This document shows, one piece after another, positions 1 to 10,000 of a stretch of 37,476 nucleotides of DNA. The notes beneath the pieces were generated by a model. That model was not told the origin of the DNA. It did no database searches and saw nothing but the letters and a program-made list of their open reading frames with translations. Positions within the stretch are counted from its first letter, which is position 1. Every line of letters starts with the position of its first letter. The position numbers were made by a program, and so were the translations under genes. The DNA lies in contig JACMJP010000274.1 in the NCBI GenBank assembly GCA_014380545.1, positions 1-37,476 of the forward strand. The letters run 5' to 3'. The DNA comes from Chitinophagales bacterium (GTDB lineage Bacteria > Bacteroidota > Bacteroidia > Chitinophagales > BACL12).

Positions 1-1969
1 CGACAGAAATTGTTTGTTCTTCAATACCGAAAATTCTCCCATCATTTAATTGGGAAATATTGCTATTTATATAATTCAATATTTCTTTTTGAGATCTTTG
101 TCTTTCATCCGGAGGTGGCAACATCAACCTCACAAAACCTGAATTTACACCTGTAGCTGAGAAACTGGGTAGCGCTGCAAACACATCTTGTTTTTCGGGA
201 ATAGAATCATTTAAAAAATTTTCTATCTGCAAAGCAAAATCGCTTGTGGCTTCAAAGCTTGTTCCTTCAGGCGTACTCACTGAAAACCGAATATTGCTTC
301 TATCTTCAATTGGCGCTAATTCACTTTGCAAATTATTATATACCAAAACCATCAGCCCAAAACAAACAATAATAATTACAATTGCTGCCCACCTTATTTT
401 TATAAAAGATGATAATAATCTTTTATAACCATTTTCCATTCCTGTAAAAAAGGGCTCTGTCTTTTTATAAAACCATCCTTCATGTGCGTTCTTTTTATTG
501 AGATATACATTTAGCACAGGTGTTATTGTTAGCGATACAAATGCTGAAATTAAAACAGCACCCGCAACAACAACCCCAAATTCACGAAATAAACTTCCCG
601 TAAAACCTTCTAAAAATATTACCGGCATAAATACCACTGCGAGCGTTATGGAGGTAGAAATAACTGCAAAGAAAATTTCTTTGCTTCCTTCTAATGCAGC
701 TTTTTTTACCGGCATACCTGCTTCTAATTTGCGGAAAATATTTTCAGTAACAACAATACCATCATCCACTACTAAACCTGTTGCTAAAACAATTCCAAGC
801 AACGTAAGTACATTAATTGAAAAACCTGCCAGATACATGATAAAAAATGCTCCGATAAGTGAAATTGGAATATCAATGAGCGGGCGCAGTGCAATTTGCC
901 AGTTGCGGAAAAATAAAAATATAACAAGTATTACAAGACAGATGGCAATTAATAAAGTATCTTTCACCTCGCTAATTGCATTACGTACATTTTTGGTTGA
1001 ATCTAATGTTACAGTTAATTCAATTCCTTTTTCGGTTGTTGTTTTTTTTATATCTTCTAATCTTTTATAAAACTCATCAGCAATTGTAATATAATTTGCT
1101 CCTGGTTGCGGAATTACTGCAAGCCCAATTGAATAAGCACCATTTAATCTATATACTCTTTCTAATTCTTCAGGACCTAGTTCCACATTTGCAACATCGC
1201 TTAAACGAATAATACCATTTTCATTTTGTTGTAGTATCAAATTTGCAAAATCACTTTCAGTAATTAAACGCCCCATGGTACGGATTGTAATTTCTGTTTT
1301 TTCACCATACAATTTTCCGGATGGTAATTCCACATTTTCTTTTTGTAATGCATTATTTACATCCTGAAAGGTGAGTGAATAAGCATTTAATTTAGCAGGA
1401 TCAATCCAGATGCGCATTGCATATTTTTTTGATCCGAATACATTAATTGTACTTACTTCAGGAATAGTTTGGAGTTGCTCTGCTAAATCATTTTCTGCAT
1501 AATCACTTAATTCAAGCAAACTCATTGTTTTGCTTTGTATAGCAAGAATAATTATGAAATCACCGGAAGCATCACTTTTTGAAATAACGGGAGGCGCATC
1601 AAGATCCTGTGGTAAATTTCGTTGCGCCTGGCTGACTTTATCCCGTACATCATTCGCTGCATCTTCAAGATCAGTTCCTAAATTAAATTCAACTGTAATG
1701 TTACTTTGCCCTACACTGCTTGATGAAGAAATTGTTCTTACCCCCTGAATTCCGTTAATTGATTTTTCGAGTGGTTCTGTAATTTGACTTTCAATAATAT
1801 CTGCATTTGCACCCGTATAATTTGTACGCACTGTTACAATGGGTGGATCAATTGCCGGGTATTCCCGCACACCGAGAAACGAATATCCTACAACACCAAA
1901 AATAACAATGACAATACTCATAACTGTTGCGAGTACCGGTCTTCTGAGAGAGAGTTCTGATATATTCAT
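1..1969 (-). CDS. RND efflux pump inner-membrane transporter (AcrB/HAE1-like), 3' end outside window
   Basis: Proton-driven drug/solute exporter of the RND superfamily; it would form the inner-membrane trimer of a tripartite pump. The reading frame is open from an ATG at 1969 to the window edge, about 656 residues, roughly the first 60% of a usual ~1,040-residue pump. It begins MNISELSLRRPVLATVMS, the typical RND N-terminus with transmembrane helix 1. A block of transmembrane helices starts near residue 335. The motif VVDDGIVVTEN carries adjacent Asp402-Asp403, matching the proton-relay pair Asp407/Asp408 of AcrB (family knowledge). It starts 19 bases after the adaptor gene on the same strand, so the two are very probably cotranscribed. 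A TolC-like outer-membrane gene may lie beyond the edge. Substrate cannot be inferred. Confidence 0.95.
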   Translation of the reverse strand, partial: MNISELSLRRPVLATVMSIVIVIFGVVGYSFLGVREYPAIDPPIVTVRTNYTGANADIIESQITEPLEKSINGIQGVRTISSSSSVGQSNITVEFNLGTDLEDAANDVRDKVSQAQRNLPQDLDAPPVISKSDASGDFIIILAIQSKTMSLLELSDYAENDLAEQLQTIPEVSTINVFGSKKYAMRIWIDPAKLNAYSLTFQDVNNALQKENVELPSGKLYGEKTEITIRTMGRLITESDFANLILQQNENGIIRLSDVANVELGPEELERVYRLNGAYSIGLAVIPQPGANYITIADEFYKRLEDIKKTTTEKGIELTVTLDSTKNVRNAISEVKDTLLIAICLVILVIFLFFRNWQIALRPLIDIPISLIGAFFIMYLAGFSINVLTLLGIVLATGLVVDDGIVVTENIFRKLEAGMPVKKAALEGSKEIFFAVISTSITLAVVFMPVIFLEGFTGSLFREFGVVVAGAVLISAFVSLTITPVLNVYLNKKNAHEGWFYKKTEPFFTGMENGYKRLLSSFIKIRWAAIVIIIVCFGLMVLVYNNLQSELAPIEDRSNIRFSVSTPEGTSFEATSDFALQIENFLNDSIPEKQDVFAALPSFSATGVNSGFVRLMLPPPDERQRSQKEILNYINSNISQLNDGRIFGIEEQTISV

Positions 1970-1988
1970 TTACCTGCTTACTGTGTAT

Positions 1989-3047
1989 TTAATTTTGATA
2001 TCCTAATTCAGCGGGAGTTTTCATTTCTTTTATCTGCACTGCAGCATCTGGTTTTAAATATAAAATCCCATTAATTGCAACAGTATCATTTTTTTCAACA
2101 CCACTTGTAATTTGAACCCAGGTATTTTTTCTTGATCCTGTTTCCACGAGCTGAAATTTCGCCTTACCATTTTTAATTAATACGATCGTACTGCCTCTGG
2201 AATCAGGTATAATTGCATTTGACGGTACAACAAATGATGTATTATTTTTGTCAGTGGTATTAATTAATACTTTCGCAAATGCGCCCGGTTGAAGAGAAAG
2301 ATTTTTTTCTTTTAATATTGCCCGCACTTTCATATTTCTTGTTGTTGTATTTATTTGTGGTTCTATTGCAATAACTGTTGCGGCAAATATTTTATCGCTG
2401 GCATCTGCCTTTACTTCTACCTCACTATTTTTTTTAATTGCACCCGCATAACTTTCAGGAATTACAAAATCCACTTTTAATTGCCCGGTCTCCTGTATGG
2501 TAGTGATTACATCGTTTGGCGAAACATAGGCTCCTACACTTACATTACGCAAACCGACAATACCTGTAAACGGAGCTGTAATCTTTGTCTTCTGAATTTG
2601 TGCTTTCACAACATTTATATCTGCACTTAATGATTGAACTGTATTTAATGCATTATCATACTCTTGCCGGCTCACACCATTTTTATCAAATAATGTTTTT
2701 AAACGTTGTTCAGATTGCTGTGCAATAATTACTTGTGCATTTATTTTTTCAAGTTGTGCATGCAGGTCATCATTAAATAATGTTGCAAGCAGGGTTCCTT
2801 TTTGCACCATGCTCCCTTCAGGAATATTTAGAGAAGTAATTCTTCCTGCGGTTTCAGGTTTCAGTTGCACATATTCATTTGCGATAATATTTCCGCTTAC
2901 TTCTATTGTATTTAAGAAAGATTCAGATTGCAGAACCATGGCATCAACAGAAACAGATACATTTTTTTGAGCAGGAATTTCCTGCTTTTTTCTGCATGAG
3001 AGAATAAATAGACTACAGAAAATAGGATATATTAGTAAAAATCTCAT
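1989..3047 (-). CDS. RND efflux periplasmic adaptor (membrane fusion) lipoprotein
   Basis: Periplasmic adaptor of the HlyD/AcrA family that links the inner-membrane pump to an outer-membrane channel; 352 residues, normal length. The N-terminus has a short hydrophobic stretch ending in FILSC, a lipobox that would make Cys18 the lipidated residue. A lipoyl/barrel-sandwich half (LKPETAGRITSLNIPEGS) is followed by a helical hairpin of about residues 95-140, the second lipoyl half with ITAPFTGIVGLRNVSVGAYV, and a beta-barrel domain. It precedes the RND pump in the same operon. The start at 3047 gives the signal sequence directly; the frame can be extended upstream only in another frame. Specificity is unknown. 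Confidence 0.93.
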   Translation of the reverse strand: MRFLLIYPIFCSLFILSCRKKQEIPAQKNVSVSVDAMVLQSESFLNTIEVSGNIIANEYVQLKPETAGRITSLNIPEGSMVQKGTLLATLFNDDLHAQLEKINAQVIIAQQSEQRLKTLFDKNGVSRQEYDNALNTVQSLSADINVVKAQIQKTKITAPFTGIVGLRNVSVGAYVSPNDVITTIQETGQLKVDFVIPESYAGAIKKNSEVEVKADASDKIFAATVIAIEPQINTTTRNMKVRAILKEKNLSLQPGAFAKVLINTTDKNNTSFVVPSNAIIPDSRGSTIVLIKNGKAKFQLVETGSRKNTWVQITSGVEKNDTVAINGILYLKPDAAVQIKEMKTPAELGYQN

Positions 3048-3164
3048 TGGCGTACCCCTGTTTTGCGAATGTATAACAATACAAAAAAACTAAAAAAATA
3101 ATTCTCTTAAATGGGTGTGTGAAGATATAAAATGAAAATATTATAGTATAAAAGGGGTAAATTG

Positions 3165-3198
3165 AAAGGTCAACCAACTTTTCAATTAATTGACCTTT
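3165..3198 (-). terminator. Inverted repeat just downstream of tRNA-Glu, possible terminator or processing hairpin
   Basis: Nine-base arms AAAGGTCAA (3165-3173) and TTGACCTTT (3190-3198) pair perfectly around a 16-base loop. Read on the minus strand it begins 7 bases after the tRNA discriminator base and is followed by AT-rich sequence, though not by a clean T-run. It would separate the tRNA from the efflux operon. Termination is an inference from position. Confidence 0.5.
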
Positions 3199-3205
3199 AT
3201 TTTCG

Positions 3206-3277
3206 TAGCCCGTAGGGGAATCGAACCCCTGTACCAAGAATGAAAATCTTGTATCCTAACCCCTAGATGAACGGGCC
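3206..3277 (-). tRNA. tRNA-Glu (UUC anticodon)
   Basis: 72 bases on the minus strand. The acceptor arms GGCCCGT and ACGGGCT pair, with a terminal G-U. The anticodon stem CAAGA/TCTTG encloses loop TTTTCAT, giving anticodon TTC. The T arm is AGGGG-TTCGATT-CCCCT and the discriminator base is A. No CCA is encoded (next bases CG), which is usual for Bacteroidota. The gene stands alone and is divergent from gap. Confidence 0.95.
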
Positions 3278-3315
3278 ATCATATTTTGGAGTACCCATTT
3301 GACTTAAACGGGCAG

Positions 3316-3323
3316 CAAAAATA
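3316..3323 (-). promoter_or_regulatory. Bacteroidota-type -7 box for tRNA-Glu
   Basis: On the minus strand this reads TATTTTTG, matching the Bacteroidota consensus TAnnTTTG. It lies 38 bases upstream of the tRNA 5' end. No clear TTG -33 element is seen, so this rests on the -7 box alone. Confidence 0.45.
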
Positions 3324-3408
3324 ACCGAAAAAAGTTTTCTATAAAAATTTCACTTAAAAATTCTGCATGGAACCCTAATTTTACAACCTCAAAAAGAAAT
3401 AAAAAAAT

Positions 3409-4404
3409 ATGTATCGTATAGCAATAAATGGTTTTGGACGCATTGGCAGGGTGTTTATGCGTCGTATCCTCGAAAAAGAAAATATTGAAGTTGTTGCCAT
3501 TAATGATCTTGCAGATGTAGCAACGCTTGCACATTTATTCAAATATGATTCAATACACAGAAAATTTCCGGGTTCAGTTTATGTAGAAGGAAATAATTTA
3601 GTGATAAATGAAAAACGAATACAGGTATATGCTGAAAAAAATCCGGAACAATTGCCATGGAGGAATTTGAATATTGATCTTGTGCTGGAATCAACAGGAT
3701 TATTTTTAGATTCAGCACATGCCCAAATGCATATAAAAGCAGGGGCAAAAAAAGTTTTATTATCAGCGCCTCCTAAGGATCAGGAAATCAAAACAATTGT
3801 TTTAGGTGTAAATGATTACTTATTATCAAAAGAGGATGCAATAGTTTCTAATGCAAGCTGCACCACAAATTGCGCTGCACCGATGATAAAAATTTTGCAT
3901 GAAAATTTTGAAATTGAGCAGGCTTACATTACAACTGTGCATGCATATACATCAGATCAGAAATTACATGATGCACCACATAAAGATTTGCGCAGGGCAA
4001 GAGCGGCTGCTTTAAATATTGTTCCAACTTCAACGGGTGCAGCAAAGGCCATTACACTAACATTTCCTGAACTTGAAGGAAAAATTGGCGGTGCCGGAAT
4101 TCGTGTACCTGTTTCTGACGGATCTATTACAGATATCACCTGTACAATTAAAAGAAATACTACAATTGAGGAAATAAATAAAAAATTTAAAGAGGCTTCT
4201 GAAAATAATTTGAAAGGGATTTTAAGTTATTCAGATGAGCCGCTTGTAAGTATGGATATTGTTGGGGACCCTCATTCCTGCATTTTTGATTCAGAATTAA
4301 CTTCCGTAATTGGAAATATGGTAAAAATTGTTGGATGGTATGATAATGAATACGGATATTCCAGCAGGCTTGCAGATTTGATTGAAAAAATATCTTTGAT
4401 GTAA
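3409..4404 (+). CDS. gap: Glyceraldehyde-3-phosphate dehydrogenase, type I
   Basis: Glycolytic enzyme converting glyceraldehyde-3-phosphate, phosphate and NAD+ to 1,3-bisphosphoglycerate in the cytoplasm. The 331 residues are full length. The Rossmann motif NGFGRIGR spans residues 7-14; Asp33 after the second beta strand is typical of NAD preference. SNASCTTNC places the catalytic cysteine at 151, and TTVHAYT places the catalytic histidine at 178. The C-terminus has the conserved WYDNEYGYSSR. pgk follows 21 bases downstream, so the two consecutive glycolytic steps are probably one transcript. The region before the ATG is A-rich with no Shine-Dalgarno sequence. Confidence 0.98.
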   Translation: MYRIAINGFGRIGRVFMRRILEKENIEVVAINDLADVATLAHLFKYDSIHRKFPGSVYVEGNNLVINEKRIQVYAEKNPEQLPWRNLNIDLVLESTGLFLDSAHAQMHIKAGAKKVLLSAPPKDQEIKTIVLGVNDYLLSKEDAIVSNASCTTNCAAPMIKILHENFEIEQAYITTVHAYTSDQKLHDAPHKDLRRARAAALNIVPTSTGAAKAITLTFPELEGKIGGAGIRVPVSDGSITDITCTIKRNTTIEEINKKFKEASENNLKGILSYSDEPLVSMDIVGDPHSCIFDSELTSVIGNMVKIVGWYDNEYGYSSRLADLIEKISLM

Positions 4405-4425
4405 AATCTAAATAACGAAATAAAT

Positions 4426-5622
4426 ATGAGAACCGTAAACGATTCTAATTTCGCAAATAAGAAAGCATTAATAAGAGTTGATTTTAATGTTCCGCTTGAT
4501 AAACAAACTTTTGCAGCAACAGATGATACAAGATTAAGAGCTGCACTAAAAACAATTAATAAAATAATTGCTGATGGAGGTTCTGTTATTTTAATGAGTC
4601 ATCTCGGCAGACCGAAGGGGGGACCTGAAGACAAATATTCTTTAAAACATATCGTTGAACATTTATCCGGCTTATTAAATAAACCGGTGAAGTTTATAAA
4701 TGATTGTATAGGAGATGATGTGAAAGATGCTGCAGAAAATTTAAAACCGGGTGAAATTTTATTATTGGAGAATCTGCGTTTTCATCCTGAAGAAGAAAAA
4801 GGAGATGAAAAATTTGCAGAGCAGTTAAGTAAATTGGGAGATGTATATGTGAATGATGCCTTTGGTACAGCACACCGTTCGCATGCAAGTACAGCTGTTA
4901 TTGCAAAATATTTTTCCACTGAAAATAAAATGTTTGGTTATTTAATGGCTGCTGAGATAGAAGCAGGAAATAAAATTTTAAATAACCATCAGAAACCATT
5001 TACTGCAATTATTGGCGGGGCAAAAGTTTCTGATAAAATATTAATACTTGAAAAATTAATTGATAAAGCAGATAACATAGTTGTTGGGGGTGGAATGGCT
5101 TATACATTTATTAAAGCTACGGGAGGAAAAATTGGAAATTCATTATGTGAGGAAGACAGGTTAGAATTAGCAAAACAATTATTGGAGAAAGCAAAAAATA
5201 AAAATGTAAATTTCTTATTGCCTTATGATTCTGTTATTGCTGATAAGTTTGATAATGATGCTATGAAAGCAAATTGTATGAGCCATGAAATAGAAGATGG
5301 CTGGATGGGATTGGATATAGGAAACAAGGCAATAAATGACTTCATTGAAGTAATTAAAAATTCAAAAATAATTTTGTGGAACGGACCGATGGGTGTATTT
5401 GAAATGGAAAATTTTAAAAACGGTACCGTTGAAGTTGCTAAAGCAATTGCTGAAGCAACACAAAATGGAGCATATTCGTTAGTTGGTGGTGGTGATAGTG
5501 TTGCTGCAGTAAACAAATTTGATCTTGCCGATAAAGTAAGTTATGTATCAACAGGTGGTGGCGCTATGTTAGAGTTTTTTGAAGGGAAAATTCTTCCCGG
5601 TATTGCCGCAATTGAGGAGTGA
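4426..5622 (+). CDS. pgk: Phosphoglycerate kinase
   Basis: Transfers phosphate from 1,3-bisphosphoglycerate to ADP, giving 3-phosphoglycerate and ATP; it acts directly after the product of the preceding gap gene. 398 residues, the normal monomer length. Visible signatures are RVDFNVPL (residues 17-24), the substrate-binding SHLGRPKGG (58-66), GGAKVSDKI in the hinge region, and the nucleotide-binding GGGDSVAAV (354-362) and STGGGA (375-380). It is second in the gap-pgk pair, and a strong hairpin 28 bases after the stop ends the operon. Confidence 0.98.
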   Translation: MRTVNDSNFANKKALIRVDFNVPLDKQTFAATDDTRLRAALKTINKIIADGGSVILMSHLGRPKGGPEDKYSLKHIVEHLSGLLNKPVKFINDCIGDDVKDAAENLKPGEILLLENLRFHPEEEKGDEKFAEQLSKLGDVYVNDAFGTAHRSHASTAVIAKYFSTENKMFGYLMAAEIEAGNKILNNHQKPFTAIIGGAKVSDKILILEKLIDKADNIVVGGGMAYTFIKATGGKIGNSLCEEDRLELAKQLLEKAKNKNVNFLLPYDSVIADKFDNDAMKANCMSHEIEDGWMGLDIGNKAINDFIEVIKNSKIILWNGPMGVFEMENFKNGTVEVAKAIAEATQNGAYSLVGGGDSVAAVNKFDLADKVSYVSTGGGAMLEFFEGKILPGIAAIEE

Positions 5623-5642
5623 TATTTCATACTTCCTGAAAT

Positions 5643-5679
5643 AAAAAAAAGCTTCGATTTAATTATCGAAGCTTTTTTT
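5643..5679. terminator. Bidirectional intrinsic terminator between pgk and porV
   Basis: Perfect 8-base stem GCTTCGAT (5651-5658) / ATCGAAGC (5665-5672), flanked by an A-run on the left and a T-run on the right. It can end transcription from both converging genes, pgk on plus and porV on minus. Confidence 0.85.
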
Positions 5680-5702
5680 ATAGGAATAATTTAATAAATA
5701 TA

Positions 5703-6905
5703 TTACATATCAGTTTCTTTCGCATCTTCACCACCTTCAGTTTTTAGTGATGCAAAATCAAATGCAAGTGTAAAGCGCAAAGTATTATCTAAAGGATTTT
5801 GCTGGTTGCCTGATGGAATTAAATAAGAGAAATCTAAACCGAAGACATTGTATTTTAATCCAAGACCAACTGTAAAGAATTTCCTGTTGCCTTTTTCAGC
5901 GGCTTCATAAAAATATCCTGTGCGCACTGCAAATTGATCGCTATACCAATATTCTATACCTGCTGCAATAACTATTTCTTTTATTTCCTCGCTGAATCCT
6001 CTTGGCGCATCACCAAATGAACTAAATATTCCTGATACTACACCTTGTTCTTTGTAGTCAAATATTGTGTTTCCGTTTGCATCTGTTGAGTCAGGAGTCG
6101 GTACTAATAATTTATTAAAATCAAGTGCAATTGCAATTTCATTATGTTCATCAAAATTGATTCCGTACGTGACACCAAGTCCAAGATTGGTTGGAATAAA
6201 ATCTTTTTCAATTGAATTAGTATAAGTGATCTTATTTCCGATGTTTGAGATATTTACTCCTGCATTTAAATAAGAGTCTTTATCACCCTTATTAAATTCT
6301 GTAGTATAAAATAAAGAAACATCTGCTGCAACACCGTTAGCAGGTTTAATAGGAATACCATTTACATATTGGCCTGTTGCAAGGTTTGAGTAAATATATT
6401 TAAGGTTCAAACCTGCAGATAATTTATCAGCTAATTTTCTTGCATATGCAACATCAAAAGCAAATTCATTGGGGCGGAAATCCTGTAATATATTTCCTGA
6501 GGCATCTGTGAATGTGATACTTCCCAGCGAAAAATATCGTAATGATGCGCCTAATGTTGAGAGATCATCCACTTTCCAGAAGCCTGTTAAATATGCTAAG
6601 TAAATATCGTTTACAAGGTTTCTGAGCCAGGGAGTATAAGTAATACTTAATCCTGAATTATCTTCAACGAAAGCTAATTTGGATGCATTCCAGAAAATGG
6701 AATTTGCGTCCGGAGAGATTGCGATACCCACATCCGCCATTCCTCCTGATCTTGCATCAGGAGCTATGCGCAAAAATGGAACTGCAGTGCTCACAGTATT
6801 TAAATAGTCGTCGCCTGTTGCCCCGATTGTTATTTGTGCATTAGAATTTTTTCCAACACATAGTGCTAAAACAATTGCAACTGTAAGTTTTGTTATAGAT
6901 TTCAT
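5703..6905 (-). CDS. porV: T9SS outer-membrane shuttle/attachment protein PorV (LptO)
   Basis: PorV is a FadL-like outer-membrane barrel of the type IX secretion system that receives cargo from the translocon and brings it to the sortase PorU. From the ATG at 6905 it has 400 residues, starting MKSITKLTVAIVLALCVG with a signal peptide likely cut after SNA before QITIG. The signature PFLRIAPDARSGGMADVG follows at about residues 43-60 of the mature N-terminal region. An upstream in-frame ATG at 6923 is rejected because it falls inside a well-formed promoter -7 box (6921-6928). The C-terminus is beta-rich (RTGYFYEAAEK, GLGLKYNVFGLDFSYLIP). It lies directly downstream of porU, the order known in Flavobacterium johnsoniae and Porphyromonas. 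Confidence 0.95.
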   Translation of the reverse strand: MKSITKLTVAIVLALCVGKNSNAQITIGATGDDYLNTVSTAVPFLRIAPDARSGGMADVGIAISPDANSIFWNASKLAFVEDNSGLSITYTPWLRNLVNDIYLAYLTGFWKVDDLSTLGASLRYFSLGSITFTDASGNILQDFRPNEFAFDVAYARKLADKLSAGLNLKYIYSNLATGQYVNGIPIKPANGVAADVSLFYTTEFNKGDKDSYLNAGVNISNIGNKITYTNSIEKDFIPTNLGLGVTYGINFDEHNEIAIALDFNKLLVPTPDSTDANGNTIFDYKEQGVVSGIFSSFGDAPRGFSEEIKEIVIAAGIEYWYSDQFAVRTGYFYEAAEKGNRKFFTVGLGLKYNVFGLDFSYLIPSGNQQNPLDNTLRFTLAFDFASLKTEGGEDAKETDM

Positions 6906-6920
6906 ATTCTGAATTGATTG

Positions 6921-6949
6921 CAAATTTAGTTATTTGGTTGAATAGTCAA
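6921..6949 (-). promoter_or_regulatory. Promoter of porV (TTG-N18-TAAATTTG)
   Basis: Minus-strand TTG at 6949-6947, an 18-base spacer and TAAATTTG at 6928-6921 match the Bacteroidota consensus TTG-N17-23-TAnnTTTG. The box ends 15 bases before the preferred porV ATG. porV therefore seems to have its own promoter in addition to any readthrough from porU. Confidence 0.7.
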
Positions 6950-6996
6950 GAGACAGGTATAAATGGTAATGTGTCTTCAGTTTTAATTATAATCTT

Positions 6997-7017
6997 CCTT
7001 TTAACGGAATTAAAAGG
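6997..7017 (-). repeat. Hairpin in the porU-porV intergenic region
   Basis: Eight-base arms CCTTTTAA (6997-7004) and TTAAAAGG (7010-7017) with a 5-base loop, about 41 bases after the porU stop in the direction of transcription. No T-run follows on the minus strand, so it may stabilise or process the porU mRNA end rather than terminate it. Confidence 0.4.
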
Positions 7018-7058
7018 GAATATTGTTTTTGAAAAAAAATAATTTCCCGCTCATTGTA

Positions 7059-10000
7059 TCACCTAAGGATGACAAGTTTTTGGAATTCGTTTGCTTTTGA
7101 GCGATCAGAATTTGCGATAACGGTTAATTTATAAACATAAACACCTCTTCCGATCTGGTCTCCGTAGTTATCCAAACCATCCCAGGCTATATCGCTTACT
7201 CTATAGCCATCCGTCTGCACCTGTTGCTGAATTGTTTTTATTAGTTTACCGGATACTGTAAATACTTCCACTTTAACATCCAGAATATCGCCCGGTCTGT
7301 TATGTTCAAACCAGAATGATGTATTTGTTGTGAATGGATTTGGATAATTGAGCACATGGTCTAATGCAAGCTTTGCTGATTCAGCTACAACAAATTCAGT
7401 ATAACCTTCCCCTGAATTATTATATACATCCCATGCCTTTACTCTAATTGAATGCCTTCCGGCAGCAATATCTCTCAAAGGATATTTTACTGTGCCTTTC
7501 TGATAATTATCTAATTCAGCTTCATAATATTCATTCAGCTCAGCTTCTGATTGTTGGTTTTCATCTAAGGTTGAAGTTATGTCATGCCCAATACCATTTC
7601 CAACTGTATTCATACCATTCGAATCTTCAAGCACTACATACAGAAACGGATCCTCATCCGTTAATCCGCCAAATACAAAACTTTCATCATTCATATAAAC
7701 ATCCACTGCTGGTCCATCATTATCAGTAGCAATTGAATCTGCTGTTCCGCCGACAAAAACATTTTTTTCATAACCTCCCGCATCTTCAGTTTCATTATTA
7801 GCGTAATAACTTAATTTTCCATTTCCGAAATCATAAGAAATATCTTTTGGCACCACAAAGGAGTATTCAAATGCGCCACTGTCAACACTTGCTTTTCCTT
7901 TATAAATTGCATTTTTTTGTAATTTAAATGTATAAAAATAACTTCCGGGATCATTTACAAGCGTTGTAACATTAATTGGTTTATCATACACAGTTGGATA
8001 AACTGTTCCATTAAATCCTGTTAGTTGAATTCCGCTTTGGTCAGTAATAATTCCTTTAATGGTAACTTTCTCTAATGCTTTTAATGTATCTGCACTAACA
8101 ATCGGGATACCGTTTACTTCAGTTGTTTTCACATTGTATTTAGGATAATTTAATTGAATGCCCGGATCACCGAATAAAAAGAATTTTCTTGTATTTACTG
8201 GTTGCGAAACCACAGCATTTTTCCCCATCATAAAAGCAGTTCCTAAAGTGGGCATTATTCCGTCTATCGGTGCAAATGCATTTTCATTGAAATTAGAATT
8301 CAATTCATAGTTTGCATTTGAATATACAATTCTTACTGTTGAAACTAAACCAACACCACCTCCCTGCGGATTTAATAAAATTAACTCACCTGCACTTGTT
8401 CTTTCCGGATTATCAAAACGGGAAAAAGAACATGTTGCTGTAATAAATAAGGGAAGCTTATCATAATTTGTCCAGCTATTAATATCATCAACACTTAAAA
8501 TTCTTTCCTGTGCCCAGTTTTGTTCGTTACCATGACCGGCCCAATTAATAATTAATGCTCCGGTGAATATCTGATTATTAATTCCAATATTCACATCAGG
8601 ATATCTTTCACCTCCTGCACCGGGCACCTGCTGATATGCATCAAGATATAATTTATTCAAATTATATTGCGGGTAGGTCGTATCAAAAAAAGTTGCAATA
8701 TCATCTGCATCATCTATATGTGTATTGCCATCTTCATCGTCTGCAATAAAACAAATTGTGTTTCGCCAGTTGCCAAAAGTTTCCGTTGATTTGTAATGCA
8801 TGATCTTATTAATAATATCAGTTGCTTCGCTAATTTCACGAACAGGGAATCTTCCTATACCGATATCCAATTTATTAATATCATTGCTCATGTCAGCTCC
8901 TTCAGAGGAATCTAAACAACCGAAATAATCATCAGTTGGATATGTTTGTGTTTGTATGTTCGATTCATAACTTTCATAAGTAGGAACATAATTAGAATTT
9001 AATTCTTCACTGAAAAGAATATTTTTATAATCGAATGATGCATCACCAAGTAACAATAAATATTTTGGCATTATAGATTCATCACCAGCAGCACGGTCGT
9101 AAAACATACGCATCATATTTCTTATAGCCGTAATATCCTGTGTGCCGGAGGAAAATTCATTATATACCTGGTCAATTGTTGCAACAAGCGTATCATAATT
9201 ATGTGTATCATAGTGCCATGCTGCAAGCCTCCTTGCTTCTGAAATAAAATCAGGATGAGAAATAATAATATATTCAGGTGTATTAGAAACATCATGCAGG
9301 TTTTGGTTTGCAACAGCACCTGCAAAAGTTATTTCTGATGATGGAAAAGCGTCAGCAGCTGAAAATGCAATGAATTGTTTTAATGTATCAGATGGAAGAG
9401 TAAAATTTCTTGTTGAGGAAAAATCATAATCCTGATTTAAAACATTATTTTCATTTGTAATATCCCAAATAAAAATATCGCCTGATCCGCTTATTTTATA
9501 TTCTGTGTAATTTCCTGTGCCAACTCCGCGGCTATCCCTAAAAATTAATTGTGCATTATTATAATTCAAATTTGCCCGGCTTATTAATTCAATGTAATCC
9601 ACCCATCCGAGATCACTTCCTGAAGCATCAAATGTTACAGTTAAATTTATATCACCTGATGCCGGAGGTTCAAATTCATGTTTTAATAAAGTTGTCTTTG
9701 CATAATCGCTTTCTGTAGTTACTGGCGTAACTGCAAATTCATAATTTGTATCTGCTCCACTTCCGGTAATAGAAATTTTCGGTGTATTTGTGCTGCTCTT
9801 TGCCGCAAGATAAGCCTGCAATACAGCATTTTCATCTGTGTTTATTGAAGGAATTGTTGTAGAGTAAATTCTTGGTTCAGTATAAGCATCCATTGGTGTG
9901 TCAAACCATCTTCTTCCTGAATTTACCAGGTTTATTTTATCATTATCCCATACAAATAGATGATCATAATCGGTAGTTGAATAAGTAGCTGTGCCCAAAC

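Noticed and set aside
498-1070. A 190-residue open frame on the plus strand.
   Set aside because: It lies antisense to the RND pump gene, whose continuous frame has clear family motifs; the plus-strand product has no recognisable features and a composition typical of a shadow frame.
6906-6923. Upstream start of porV at 6923.
   Set aside because: The ATG overlaps a TAAATTTG box with a TTG 18 bases upstream, and the ATG at 6905 begins a standard signal peptide.
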